The notes beneath the pieces are model-generated. The model was given only the letters and a program-made list of their open reading frames with translations. It had not been told where the DNA came from and did no database searches. A stretch of 55,506 bases of DNA from Pseudomonadota bacterium. GTDB lineage: Bacteria > Desulfobacterota > Desulfobulbia > Desulfobulbales > Desulfocapsaceae. The translations under genes were made by a program, and so were the position numbers. Location: the NCBI GenBank assembly GCA_023412495.1, contig JAEYNP010000019.1, positions 1 to 55,506 on the forward strand, written 5' to 3'. Shown one piece after another: positions 24,719 through 33,747 of the stretch; positions within the stretch are counted from its first letter, which is position 1; each line of letters starts with the position of its first letter.

Positions 24719-27022
24719 ATGAATAATAGCATGCCCCATGCGAAAAGCTTCCAGGACCGACCCTGCCGGAAGGCCTGCTGTGCTCAAGTCGCCGAAGTGA
24801 CCGTGACCGCGGATTTCGGTTCCCAGAAGGCGGTAGTTGGCGAGATTGTTGATTGGCGATCGCCTCGTCCCGTACATTTGGGTGGAGAGAACAAAGAAAA
24901 AGAGGCCTACAACCGGGAAGGATACCGAAAGGAGATGTTTCTCGTCTCCGGGATGGACTGCGGCGACTGCGCGGCAAAACTCGAGAGAAGGCTTGCCGCC
25001 TTTTCGGGAGTACGCTCAGCAACGGTCAATTTTGCCCTTGGTAAGCTGACGATAGAGCATGCTCTGCCCGGGTCCGAGATCCTGCGTCTAGTACAACAGG
25101 CCGGCTTTACGGCGGTGAAGGAAGAAAAGACGAGGCGGCAGCCGGCGGCGAGAACCTCCTGGTGGAAAAATGCCCGCACCCTGGCTACCTTCTTCTCCGG
25201 TATGTTGCTGGCAGTCGCTACCGGCATGGAGTGGACGGCCACGGCGGCGGGATATACCAATTATCTTTTTGGTCTTGCAGCCATCGTCGGCGGGTTCCAT
25301 GCCGCGAGAAGCGGGCTTTACGGCCTCAAGTCACTGTCGTTCGACATGAATTTTCTCATGACGGCGGCGATTATCGGCGCTGCGGCCATCGGCGAGTGGA
25401 ACGAGGGCGCCATGGTCGCCTTTCTCTTTTCCCTGGGGAACACCCTGCAGACCTATACTCTCGACAAAACAAGGCATTCCATCCGCTCGCTGATGGAACT
25501 CGCCCCCCCCGAGGCGACGGTAAAGAGGGGCAAGGAGGAAGTGCGTCTCCCGGTCGAGGAGATTGCGGTGGGAGAGGTCATCATCGTCAAACCCGGGGAG
25601 AGAATCTCCATGGACGGAGTAATCCGGAGCGGCGCCTCGGCAATCAACGAGGCCACCATCACCGGGGAGTCAATTCCCGTCGAGAAAACCGAGGGCGACA
25701 CGGTCTATGCCGGTACCCTGCTGGAACACGGAGCCCTGGAAATCACCGTGGCCAAAAGCGCCGAAGACTCGACTCTTGCCAGGATAACCCATCTCGTCGA
25801 GGAGGCACAGGCGAGCAAGGCGCCATCCCAGCAGTTCGTCGATGTTTTCGCCAAATATTATACCCCGCTGGTACTGATCGCGGCCGCGGGTGTCATGGTC
25901 CTGCCCTGGCTGCTGTTCGGTCAGCCCTTCTCCCCCTGGTTCTACAACGGCCTGGTCCTGCTGGTGATATCCTGCCCCTGCGCCCTGGTCATCTCGACGC
26001 CGGTATCCATTGTCGCCGCCATCGGCAACGCCTCCCGGCACGGCGTCCTCATCAAGGGCGGCGCCTATCTGGAAGAGATGAGCGCCATCCGTGCCATCGC
26101 CTTCGACAAGACCGGCACCCTTACCCAGGGCCGGCCGCTGGTCACCGATATCATCGCCGGGGCCGGTTCCTCCGAGGCCGAACTGCTGGGCAAAGCCGCT
26201 GCCGTGGAAAAATGGTCAGAGCATCCTCTTGCAAAAACCATAGTCGAAAGGGCCATAGGACTAGGCTCCCTGCCAGCCGCGGCACGTTTCAAGGCCCTTG
26301 TCGGACGCGGCGCGCAGGCGGAGATCGACGGGCAGACAGTGTCCATCGGCAATCTTCGCCTGTTCGAGGAATTGGGCTTTGACCTGGCAGAATATCGGCA
26401 GACGCTGACCGACCTTGAGCAGGACGGCAAGACCGTCATGCTGCTGGGCGAGGGCGACCGCATCCTCGGCATGATCGCCGTGGCCGATGCCATCCGGGAA
26501 GACAGCAGGCAGGCCGTCCTGGATCTCCATAAAGCGGGAATGCGGCACGTGAGCATGCTGACCGGCGACAACAGCCGGGTCGCCGGCGCCATCGCCGGGA
26601 AGATCAAGCTCGATACCTATTACAGCGATCTGCTGCCTGAGGACAAGGTGGCGGCGGTCAAGAAGATCGAGGAGAAATTCGGCAAGGTCGTCATGGTGGG
26701 CGACGGGGTGAACGATGCCCCCGCCCTGGCCACCGCCTCGATCGGCGTGGCCATGGGGGTCGCCGGATCGGATGTTGCGCTCGAAACCGCCGACATCGCG
26801 TTGATGACCGACGACCTTGGTAAGCTCTCCTATCTCATCAGGTTGAGCCGCAAAACCGTGGCAATCATCCGTCAGAATATCGGTTTCTCCATCCTGGTGA
26901 AATTCATTTTCCTGCTGTCGCTGGTCCTCGGCATGGCCAACCTCTGGCTCGCCGTGTTTGCCGACATGGGGGCATCGCTCCTGGTAACCCTGAATGGCAT
27001 GCGTCTGATGCGGCGGGTATGA
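24719..27022 (+). CDS. Heavy-metal P1B-type ATPase (Zn/Cd/Pb export type)
   Basis: A 767-residue P1B ATPase. A Cys-containing N terminus (CRKACC), then a heavy-metal-associated domain with GMDCGDC (about 78-84, the GMDCxxC form of CadA/ZntA rather than the GMTCxxC of copper pumps). Eight helices, actuator TGES, membrane metal site CPC (VISCPCALVIS), phosphorylation site DKTGT, nucleotide-domain HP (SEHPLAKT), hinge GDGVNDAPAL. It would expel Zn, Cd or Pb. No MerR- or ArsR-type regulator adjoins it; control may run through the upstream hairpin region. Confidence 0.92.
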   Translation: MNNSMPHAKSFQDRPCRKACCAQVAEVTVTADFGSQKAVVGEIVDWRSPRPVHLGGENKEKEAYNREGYRKEMFLVSGMDCGDCAAKLERRLAAFSGVRSATVNFALGKLTIEHALPGSEILRLVQQAGFTAVKEEKTRRQPAARTSWWKNARTLATFFSGMLLAVATGMEWTATAAGYTNYLFGLAAIVGGFHAARSGLYGLKSLSFDMNFLMTAAIIGAAAIGEWNEGAMVAFLFSLGNTLQTYTLDKTRHSIRSLMELAPPEATVKRGKEEVRLPVEEIAVGEVIIVKPGERISMDGVIRSGASAINEATITGESIPVEKTEGDTVYAGTLLEHGALEITVAKSAEDSTLARITHLVEEAQASKAPSQQFVDVFAKYYTPLVLIAAAGVMVLPWLLFGQPFSPWFYNGLVLLVISCPCALVISTPVSIVAAIGNASRHGVLIKGGAYLEEMSAIRAIAFDKTGTLTQGRPLVTDIIAGAGSSEAELLGKAAAVEKWSEHPLAKTIVERAIGLGSLPAAARFKALVGRGAQAEIDGQTVSIGNLRLFEELGFDLAEYRQTLTDLEQDGKTVMLLGEGDRILGMIAVADAIREDSRQAVLDLHKAGMRHVSMLTGDNSRVAGAIAGKIKLDTYYSDLLPEDKVAAVKKIEEKFGKVVMVGDGVNDAPALATASIGVAMGVAGSDVALETADIALMTDDLGKLSYLIRLSRKTVAIIRQNIGFSILVKFIFLLSLVLGMANLWLAVFADMGASLLVTLNGMRLMRRV

Positions 27023-27122
27023 TCGATGAACGATTGCTGGGAGACTCTATTTCCTGGCTGCTACAGGTCCGGCGACCGGAAACGACTGCCGTAAAACCGC
27101 ATAACTGATACCCGGTTAATTT

Positions 27123-27464
27123 ATGGAAAACAGCTCAACCTTTTTGCGGGTTACCTCACTCTTTACCGTCACCGCCGTGGCGGAAATCCTCGGTTGCTAC
27201 CTGCCTTGGCTGGTGATAAGACAACAGAAGTCCCTCTGGCTGCTTTTTCCCGCTGCCGCATCGCTCGGCACGTTTGCCTGGTTGCTCACCCTGCATCCTA
27301 CGGCGGCGGGGCGCACTTATGCGGCTTATGGCGGTGTCTATGTCGTCGTGGCGATATGCTGGTTATGGGGTGTTGAAGGAATAAGGCCGGACAAGTGGGA
27401 TTTTGTGGGTAGTGTGGTCGCTCTGGCGGGCATGGCCATTATAGTGTTAGGACCTAGAGGATAG
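27123..27464 (+). CDS. YnfA/UPF0060 family membrane protein
   Basis: A 113-residue protein with four membrane helices, of the UPF0060 (YnfA) family, related to small multidrug resistance transporters. Family landmarks: [23 protein letters not shown], the loop [18 protein letters not shown], and [17 protein letters not shown]. It lies 100 bases after the metal ATPase on the same strand. A role in export of a toxic compound is inferred from the family. Confidence 0.88.
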   Translation: MENSSTFLRVTSLFTVTAVAEILGCYLPWLVIRQQKSLWLLFPAAASLGTFAWLLTLHPTAAGRTYAAYGGVYVVVAICWLWGVEGIRPDKWDFVGSVVALAGMAIIVLGPRG

Positions 27465-27630
27465 CCGTTTCGGTTACTTTTGGAGAAGATTCGGTCTTGC
27501 CATTGGCTTTGGCAAGTCCTGATCCACCCTCAGCGGAGTTCTTCTACGCGCCGAATCGATTCCACTCAAGGGTTGTTACAATGGGCACGTGGAGATGATG
27601 CCAGTTACTGGGGGTTCCGGTTGAGGAATA

Positions 27631-28522
27631 ATGTCATATTCACAGCAATTTGAGACCGAGAAAGGAATGTACAGGCTTTTCAGAACGACTCACGGTTCCC
27701 CAACCAAAGAGGATCTGATCACGCCAGAAAGATTTCAATCTCTTGACGGCATCGTGCTGGAAGTGACGGGGGACGACAGACTCCACAATCCGCCTGAGAA
27801 TGTCTTTAAAATCAGCACACACGATCAGGTAATTATGACAGCGGAGTCCCTTTGGCGACAAAAGCCCGGCTATCTATGTTGTGGATGTGCATATGATCAA
27901 TCTTCTGGCGGCCGATCTGATACTTGACGCAGGTGGTGTGGTTCTAGGTGCTGTTCTGGCGATTTCCGGAATTCGTGATTTGAAGACTGCCATTAGGAAT
28001 TCTGAGAGCCGAAGAGCTTTTATGAAAAGAAGCATAAAAGGCATGGCTAAAGCTGCCGCCGCTTTTCCTCTCGGGTCTGTTGAAAAATTCACTATGCTCA
28101 CACTCGGTGTGGTCAAAGGTGAGATCGGGGACCGGCACCCTTTGTCATGGAATTATTTCGATCTTTTTGTTCCGGATATTGCTATAGGGCGGGATGCGAT
28201 TTATGCAAGAACCATTGAAGAAGGACTTGTTCCTATGCTGCAAAACCGCAAGCGCGGGAAAAATACAATCGATGACGGCCCAAAAGGGAACCCCAGAATA
28301 AAAATTGATATACATTGTGGAGCTGGACATAAACGAATCCCAAAATTCATTCAAAACAAAAGGGCAAGAGACAAGGTATTGAACAGCTACGCACAAGACG
28401 GTTATTCGGTTTTCGATAGTAGATACCTACATGTATTATTCGAGTTTCGGTACGATCACGTAGGTGAAGAGTGGACGAAAAAGCAACACAATATAGAGCT
28501 TTTTAGGAGTGACCTTGGGTAA
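27631..28522 (+). pseudogene. Frameshifted membrane-associated protein of unknown family
   Basis: Two adjacent readings belong together. The first (27631 to about 27849) reads from MSYSQQFETEKGMYR to IMTAES; the second, one frame over, continues FGDKSPAIYVVDVHMINLLAADLI to the stop at 28522. Removing one C at 27848-27850 joins them as AESFGDKSPAIY. The joined protein would be about 296 residues, with a hydrophobic segment (LDAGGVVLGAVLAISGI) and a GAGH string near the C terminus loosely recalling TraB/GumN-type proteins. I cannot assign a family. The single-base change may be real decay or a sequencing error. Confidence 0.6.
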
Positions 28523-28593
28523 AGCGGCCTACCCAAGGCTGCCTCCCTGGCCGACTCGCCGGTGCCGCAGTTGCCAAACAAACGGGTTGTTTT

Positions 28594-28654
28594 CGATTTT
28601 ATCGAACCAAATGCTTGCTATTATCTATTTGTTACAAGTTGCCCCTCTTGGTAT
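28594..28654. promoter_or_regulatory. 61-bp regulatory block, copy A (upstream of the Tim44-domain gene)
   Basis: The block aligns without gaps to 30720-30780, upstream of htpX and nhaR. Three conserved cores have identical spacing in both: CGATTTTATC (start 28594), ATCTATTTGTT (28623) and CTCTTGGTAT (28645). By my count 45 of 61 bases match. Conserved cores with fixed spacing in two promoter regions point to a shared regulator, and the LysR-type NhaR homologue between them is the best candidate. This copy lies 146 bases before the start at 28800. Confidence 0.65.
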
Positions 28655-28799
28655 TTTACTTTTATTTCACAGTGAAACCTACGGCATACTCGTAACTCTA
28701 GAAAATCCAGCAGCAACGGCATTTGATTCACCGTGATATGCGACGCCTTTCCTTTATGGGGATAAATTCGAAAGAAATTCAAAGGAGATTACAAAAGAC

Positions 28800-29720
28800 A
28801 TGAAATTGTTTTGGAAGAGATTTGCACCGCTATTTTTGTTGTTTGTTGTGTTCACCTTCATTGAAGGTGGACTGATGGCGGACTATGCCGATGCCCGGTC
28901 CAAGTCGGGTGGAAAATCCTTCAGTTCAAGCCCAAGCAAAGCTCCGGCGAGCAATGCTCCGGCAGCTGCCCCTCCGAGCAGTGGTGGCTTCGGGCGGGGC
29001 TTGATGGGTGGTCTTCTCGGCGGTGCTATTGGTGGTATGCTGTTCGGCTCGATGTTCGGAGCCGGAGGCTCGGGCATGGGAATTCTCCCCCTGTTGATTC
29101 TTGGTGGATTGGCCTTTTTCCTCTACCGAAAATTTGCAAGATCCCGGCAGGCAGTCAGCAGCCAGGCTTCGCCTAACCTGTATGCCCGGCAGCCGGTTCA
29201 GCCTTCCAGCTTGTTTGGCGGGGGAGCTGCAAATACCTTCCAGCCACCGCCTCCACCGATCATCGGAGAGAATCTGGTGGACGGTGGCGTAGGCCAGATT
29301 CAGCAGATAGACAGGGATTTCGATCCGGCCTATTTCGTCGAAGTAGCCACCGATGTCTTCTTCAAGGTGCAGGCGGGCTGGATGCGCCGGGATCTCGACT
29401 CCTACCGCCATCTGCTGGGCGACCAGCTGGCTACGGAATACGAGCGGCATTTCGCCGAAATGCGCGTAAGCGGCCATATCAATAAATTGGAATCCATTGC
29501 CGTTCGCGAAGTGGAGATCGTTCAAGCCGGCAGCGATGGACGCGAGGACTTCGTCACCGTCCGGTTCACCGCCAACCTTCTCGATTACACGGTCAATGAC
29601 AAGACCGGCGAGTTGATTTCCGGCAGCATGTCCGAACCGGTCAAGTTCCGGGAGGAGTGGACCTGGGCGAGACCGACCGGCACTCAGAACTGGAAGCTCG
29701 AAGGCATAAAGGAAGGTTGA
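28800..29720 (+). CDS. Tim44-domain membrane protein
   Basis: A 306-residue protein. Signal-type N terminus (about 9-28), a low-complexity Ser/Pro/Ala region (about 33-62), a Gly-rich hydrophobic segment (about 63-85, many GGLLGG and GGMLFG), a membrane helix (about 93-108), and a C-terminal Tim44-like domain (about 165-303) with DFDPAYFVEVATDVFFKVQAGWMRRD. In bacteria such proteins are membrane-tethered and linked to stress or envelope functions; exact role unknown. Strong AAAGGAG site before the ATG. A clear terminator follows. Confidence 0.85.
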   Translation: MKLFWKRFAPLFLLFVVFTFIEGGLMADYADARSKSGGKSFSSSPSKAPASNAPAAAPPSSGGFGRGLMGGLLGGAIGGMLFGSMFGAGGSGMGILPLLILGGLAFFLYRKFARSRQAVSSQASPNLYARQPVQPSSLFGGGAANTFQPPPPPIIGENLVDGGVGQIQQIDRDFDPAYFVEVATDVFFKVQAGWMRRDLDSYRHLLGDQLATEYERHFAEMRVSGHINKLESIAVREVEIVQAGSDGREDFVTVRFTANLLDYTVNDKTGELISGSMSEPVKFREEWTWARPTGTQNWKLEGIKEG

Positions 29721-29723
29721 TGG

Positions 29724-29765
29724 AACTCCGCCGACGCGGCGTCGAATCGTGCCGGCGGAGTTTTT
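29724..29765 (+). terminator. Rho-independent terminator after the Tim44-domain gene
   Basis: AACTCCGCCG (29724-29733) pairs perfectly with CGGCGGAGTT (29753-29762), followed by TTT (29763-29765), four bases after the gene. A strong GC-rich stem with a T run. Confidence 0.85.
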
Positions 29766-29779
29766 CGGTTGTTGCATTC

Positions 29780-30712
29780 TTACGAGGATGTCAGGGTCTC
29801 GGGATTGATACTCCACTGCCCGCGAAATTCCCTTGTTGCGTTCCAAATTGCCGCCACTGCGGGATGCTTGATGATCCGCTCGACCGAAATCGCATAGAAG
29901 CGCTCTCTCACGCTATCGGACCTGCCGACGATCCCTACATTATGCTGGCGGCAAACTGCCTGTTCGATTATTGAAGGCACCGCAAATACGCCGTCACCTG
30001 CCTGACCAAAAACCTTCAACAGGGCGTGATCGTCAAATTCCCCGACAATCTTGGGCCGGATGTCGAGCGAATTGAACCATTGGTCCAGACTCCCCCGCAA
30101 CGCCGACATCGGCGTGGGCAATAACATTCTTGCGTTGTTCAAGGACTGAGGGAAACCCTGACGAAGGGGTCTCGCCAGCAATTCAATGGCACAAAACGTA
30201 ACTCCGCATTCGCCCAGCAGATGGCTGTAGGCTTTGACACTCAGGCCGGGTTTTACCGGCGTGTCGGTGAGCACGATATCCAGGTTGTGAACGGCCAGTT
30301 CCGCCAGGAGCTGCTTTTCCTTCCCCTCATGACAGACAAGGCGCAATCCCTCGGGAAGAGCCAGAGCCGGTTCCAGGATTCTTCTGGCCATCATCTTGGG
30401 GAGTATATCAACGATGCCGACTTCGAAACGCAGCGGGCCGGACGATCTTCCGTGTACTGTATCGAGCAGTTCCAATCCCAAGGCAAAGATCTCGTCGGCA
30501 TACCGAAAAACCACTCGCCCCAGATCGGTCAATTCCAGATTCCGTCCGACCCGCCGCTGAAAGAGCTTGCCGCCCAGCGATTCTTCAAGCTTGCTTATTT
30601 GCATGCTGACGGTGGACGGCGCCAACCGAAGCCGGTCGCCGGCTCTCGTGATACTTTCTTCCTTCGCTACAATCCAGAAGTAGTGGAGGTGATGATAATT
30701 AAGCCATTCCAT
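29780..30712 (-). CDS. nhaR: LysR-family regulator, NhaR-type
   Basis: A 310-residue LysR-type regulator. The N terminus (MEWLNYHHLHYFWIVAKEESITRAG) and the HTH (LRLAPSTVSMQISKLEESLGGKLFQRRVGRN) are those of the NhaR branch, which in E. coli responds to Na+ and controls an Na+/H+ antiporter and stress genes. The effector domain follows. It is divergent from htpX, and the 190-base gap holds a duplicated regulatory block, so autoregulation and control of htpX and the Tim44 gene are likely (inference). A K+/H+ antiporter gene lies further along, in keeping with ion-stress control. Confidence 0.85.
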   Translation of the reverse strand: MEWLNYHHLHYFWIVAKEESITRAGDRLRLAPSTVSMQISKLEESLGGKLFQRRVGRNLELTDLGRVVFRYADEIFALGLELLDTVHGRSSGPLRFEVGIVDILPKMMARRILEPALALPEGLRLVCHEGKEKQLLAELAVHNLDIVLTDTPVKPGLSVKAYSHLLGECGVTFCAIELLARPLRQGFPQSLNNARMLLPTPMSALRGSLDQWFNSLDIRPKIVGEFDDHALLKVFGQAGDGVFAVPSIIEQAVCRQHNVGIVGRSDSVRERFYAISVERIIKHPAVAAIWNATREFRGQWSINPETLTSS

Positions 30713-30719
30713 ATCGGTT

Positions 30720-30780
30720 CGATTTTATCTAATAAGATCGTTGTTATAATCTATTTGTTCTAACATTTATCTCTTGGTAT
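30720..30780. promoter_or_regulatory. 61-bp regulatory block, copy B (between nhaR and htpX)
   Basis: The second copy of the block at 28594-28654, with the same three cores at identical spacing (starts 30720, 30749 and 30771). Its first 21 bases (30720-30740) form an imperfect palindrome beginning CGAT and ending ATCG, the sort of dyad LysR-type regulators bind, eight bases upstream of the nhaR start on the opposite strand. A TATAAT string (30745-30750) could serve as a -10 element toward htpX. Confidence 0.65.
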
Positions 30781-30910
30781 GTTCTTCTGACGGTGTGTTC
30801 GATAGATGTGCACTCTGACTTCAAGTGGGAGGAACCTTGATGCTGGAGATCTCAACATATCATTTCCCGGCGTGCTTGACTTTGGATAAATTTATAAAAG
30901 GAGGATGAGC

Positions 30911-31774
30911 GTGTTTCGTATTGTACTGTTTTTAGCGACAAACTTGGCCATTATTGTATTGCTTGGCATCGTGCTGAGTATTCTCGGGGTTGATTCCCGA
31001 AGCACTTCAGGACTTTTGGTGATGGCAGTAATATTCGGTATGGGCGGATCGTTCATTTCTCTGGCCATGTCGAAATGGATTGCCAAAAAATCTACCGGAG
31101 CGCAAGTAATTGTCAATCCGGGCAATCCGACGGAACATTGGCTGTACGAGACTGTTCGCAGGATGGCCCAACAAGCCGAGATCGGCATGCCGGAGGTTGC
31201 AATTTACGAGTCTCCGGACTTGAACGCATTCGCAACAGGCATGAACAAGAATGAAGCCCTCGTGGCCGTCTCGACCGGACTTTTGCAGAACATGTCCAAA
31301 GACGAGGTCGAGGCGGTCCTCGCCCATGAGGTCAGCCATGTGGCCGGTGGCGACATGGTGACTTTGGCTTTGATACAAGGTGTTCTGAATACTTTTGTCA
31401 TCTTGCTGTCGCGTCTCGCGGCGAATGTCATAAACAATTTTTTAAGCAGCGACGAAGAGGGCGAAGGGCTTGGATTTTTCGGATACATGGCTGTAACGAT
31501 TGTTCTGGAAATAGTATTTGGCCTCTTTGCCTCGATTATCGTGATGTGGTTCTCACGGAAAAGGGAGTATACGGCCGACAAAGGCGCGGCGTATCTGACC
31601 AGTAAAGAGAAAATGGTAAGTGCCCTGCGACGACTGCAATACCATCATGAGCCGTCCCATCTGCCAGATCAGGTGGCGGCGTTCGGCATTAGACCCAAAA
31701 ATGGAGGTATGGCACATCTTTTCAGAAGTCATCCACCCCTTGAAGATCGAATTGCAGCTCTTCAGAAGTTATAA
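30911..31774 (+). CDS. htpX: HtpX membrane metalloprotease (M48)
   Basis: A 287-residue zinc protease that clears damaged inner-membrane proteins under envelope or heat stress. Two N-terminal helices ([22 protein letters not shown] and a second at about 35-52), zinc motif HEVSH (in [13 protein letters not shown]), two more helices, and the third zinc ligand Glu in [10 protein letters not shown]. The start is taken as GTG at 30911, not the ATG at 30905. GGAGG (30900-30904) abuts the ATG but sits six bases from the GTG, and the resulting N terminus [12 protein letters not shown] matches E. coli HtpX. Confidence 0.93.
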   Translation: MFRIVLFLATNLAIIVLLGIVLSILGVDSRSTSGLLVMAVIFGMGGSFISLAMSKWIAKKSTGAQVIVNPGNPTEHWLYETVRRMAQQAEIGMPEVAIYESPDLNAFATGMNKNEALVAVSTGLLQNMSKDEVEAVLAHEVSHVAGGDMVTLALIQGVLNTFVILLSRLAANVINNFLSSDEEGEGLGFFGYMAVTIVLEIVFGLFASIIVMWFSRKREYTADKGAAYLTSKEKMVSALRRLQYHHEPSHLPDQVAAFGIRPKNGGMAHLFRSHPPLEDRIAALQKL

Positions 31775-31784
31775 TCTTAAGAAT

Positions 31785-31820
31785 ATGGGCGACCGAGGAT
31801 CTTCATTTTCAGTCGCCCAT
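31785..31820. terminator. Hairpin after htpX
   Basis: ATGGGCGAC (31785-31793) pairs perfectly with GTCGCCCAT (31812-31820) around an 18-base loop, 10 bases after the htpX stop. There is no T run, so it may be a weak terminator or an mRNA-stabilising end. Confidence 0.45.
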
Positions 31821-31992
31821 TCCAGTGTGGGAATTTGAAACAATTACTTTTAACTATATATAATGATGGCCTGGAATATGTGGCGGCCCGGCTGAAATTT
31901 CCTCATCGATTGGCCAATCGACCAGCGCTGCCTCGCCGCCGCGTGCGGCCCCTGCCGACAGAATTTACCGACTCGGGAGGTTCGTCTCCTTC

Positions 31993-33747
31993 ATGAACAC
32001 AATCCTGTTTTTTACCGGCATCCTGCTTCTGATCGGCATAGCATCAAGCAAGTTTTCGGCCCGTATCGGCATGCCTGTGCTGGTGCTGTTCCTGGTTGTC
32101 GGTATGCTGGCGGGGTCGGAAGGATTGGGCGGAATCGACTTCGAAAATTACAGTCTTGCCAACAGTATCGGCAGCATAGCCTTGGCGCTGATCCTCTTCG
32201 ACGGCGGCCTTCGTACACCCATGGCATCAGTGCGCGGGTCATGGCGTCCGGCGCTCTCCCTGTCGACAGTTGGCGTCCTGCTGACTGCGGTCATAACCGG
32301 CCTTGCCGCGGCTTGGGTGCTGGGTGTGCCGTTGCTCCATGGCATGCTGTTGGGCAGCATTGTCGGTTCGACCGACGCGGCGGCCGTTTTTTCCGTTCTT
32401 CGTACCAGCGGCATGAAACTTCCGCCCCGGCTTGCGGCGACACTCGAGGTGGAAAGTGGTTCGAACGATCCAATGGCCATCTTCCTCACCGTCGGCCTAA
32501 TCGAAATAATCATGGGTACGGCCGATACGACAGCCGGCATAGCCCTGCTCTTTCTTCTCCAGTTCGGTGTAGGAGGGATCGCCGGCATCGGTGTCGGCTA
32601 CTTTGCCGCCTGGCTGGTCAACCGAATCAACCTCGATTATCCTGGATTGTATCCAATCCTCGCCCTGGCCCTGGGGTTCCTTTCCTTCGGTCTGGCGGCC
32701 GTTTTGGGCGGAAGCGGCTTTCTCGCCGTATATCTTACCGGCATTGTTCTTGGCAACAGCAGGCTCGTCTTTAAAAATGGGATATTTCTTTTTCACGATG
32801 CTGGCGCGTGGCTGGGCCAGATCATGCTCTTCGTCATGTTGGGGCTCTTGAGTTTTCCTTCCCGGTTGCTGTCGGTGGCAGTCGAAGGCCTAGGGATCGC
32901 TCTGGTATTGATCCTGGTGGCCCGGCCGATCGCGGTACTGCTCTCGGCTTTTCCCTTTCGTTTTTCCCTGCGCGAATACACCTTTCTCTCCTGGGTAGGC
33001 CTGAAGGGGGCTGTGCCCATTACTCTGGCGACCTTTCCCCTGCTGGCTGGTGTGGAGCAGAGCGCCTTGCTCTTCAACGTCGTCTTTTTTGTAGTCCTGG
33101 TGTCGGCCGTAACCCAGGGGTGGTCGCTCCCTCTGGTGGCCCGCTGGCTGGGACTCGGACAGCCGATGGACAGCAGGCCGCCGCTCACTGTTGAAATCAA
33201 CGCGCTGCGGCACGTTGATGGAGAAATTGTCGAGTATGTCGTCGGGCACCATTCGCGGGCGGCAGGTCTGGCGCTCCGCGAAATGGCATTGCCCTATGAG
33301 GTTCTCGTCACGCTCATTGTAAGAAATGATGATATTATGATCCCCCGGGGAAGGAGTGTCCTTCTGCCCGGCGACCATGTCTTCATCACCATGCGCAGCA
33401 AGTGCAAGTCTCTCATCGATTGTTTTTTCGATTCCTGCGCCGTTGACCCGCAATTGTCGGCAGGCCTTAAGCTTGATTTTCGAGCCGACAGCACTGTAGA
33501 ACAACTTTACAGATTTTTCGGCATTTCGGAACCGGTTACCATGGGGAGCCGCTCGATTGGGTCCTTGCTGGAGTCGGAAGGGAGAGGGTGCCTGAGGGTG
33601 GGACGTTTTATTGTCTCGCCGGGGGAAAAATCCGGCCTGGTGAATCTCGTGTATGATCCCCATCATCACTGTGCTCCAGAAGCCCGACTCAAGGAAATTG
33701 ACTCCTGCGGAGGAAACAGCGGAGGATCGGAATCTTTTATTGAGTGA
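31993..33747 (+). CDS. K+/H+ antiporter, CvrA/NhaP2 type with C-terminal TrkA-C domain
   Basis: A 584-residue CPA1 antiporter. About twelve helices (1-395) include the family core GSTDAAAVFSVL and ESGSNDPMAIFL (the ND pair that carries ions), and VGLKGAVPITLATFPLLAG. A cytoplasmic TrkA-C (RCK) domain follows (about 405-490: VEYVVGHHSRAAGLALREMALP, then RGRSVLLPGDHVFIT), and a further C-terminal region. It exchanges K+ or Na+ for protons and helps volume and pH control. Start at 31993 has GGGAGG upstream. The 3' end overlaps the convergent Usp gene by 11 bases. Confidence 0.9.
   Translation: MNTILFFTGILLLIGIASSKFSARIGMPVLVLFLVVGMLAGSEGLGGIDFENYSLANSIGSIALALILFDGGLRTPMASVRGSWRPALSLSTVGVLLTAVITGLAAAWVLGVPLLHGMLLGSIVGSTDAAAVFSVLRTSGMKLPPRLAATLEVESGSNDPMAIFLTVGLIEIIMGTADTTAGIALLFLLQFGVGGIAGIGVGYFAAWLVNRINLDYPGLYPILALALGFLSFGLAAVLGGSGFLAVYLTGIVLGNSRLVFKNGIFLFHDAGAWLGQIMLFVMLGLLSFPSRLLSVAVEGLGIALVLILVARPIAVLLSAFPFRFSLREYTFLSWVGLKGAVPITLATFPLLAGVEQSALLFNVVFFVVLVSAVTQGWSLPLVARWLGLGQPMDSRPPLTVEINALRHVDGEIVEYVVGHHSRAAGLALREMALPYEVLVTLIVRNDDIMIPRGRSVLLPGDHVFITMRSKCKSLIDCFFDSCAVDPQLSAGLKLDFRADSTVEQLYRFFGISEPVTMGSRSIGSLLESEGRGCLRVGRFIVSPGEKSGLVNLVYDPHHHCAPEARLKEIDSCGGNSGGSESFIE

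Noticed and set aside
24719..24960. Shorter starts for the metal ATPase near its metal-binding domain
   Set aside because: Possible, but the longer N terminus has Cys residues and an acceptable start, so I kept 24719.
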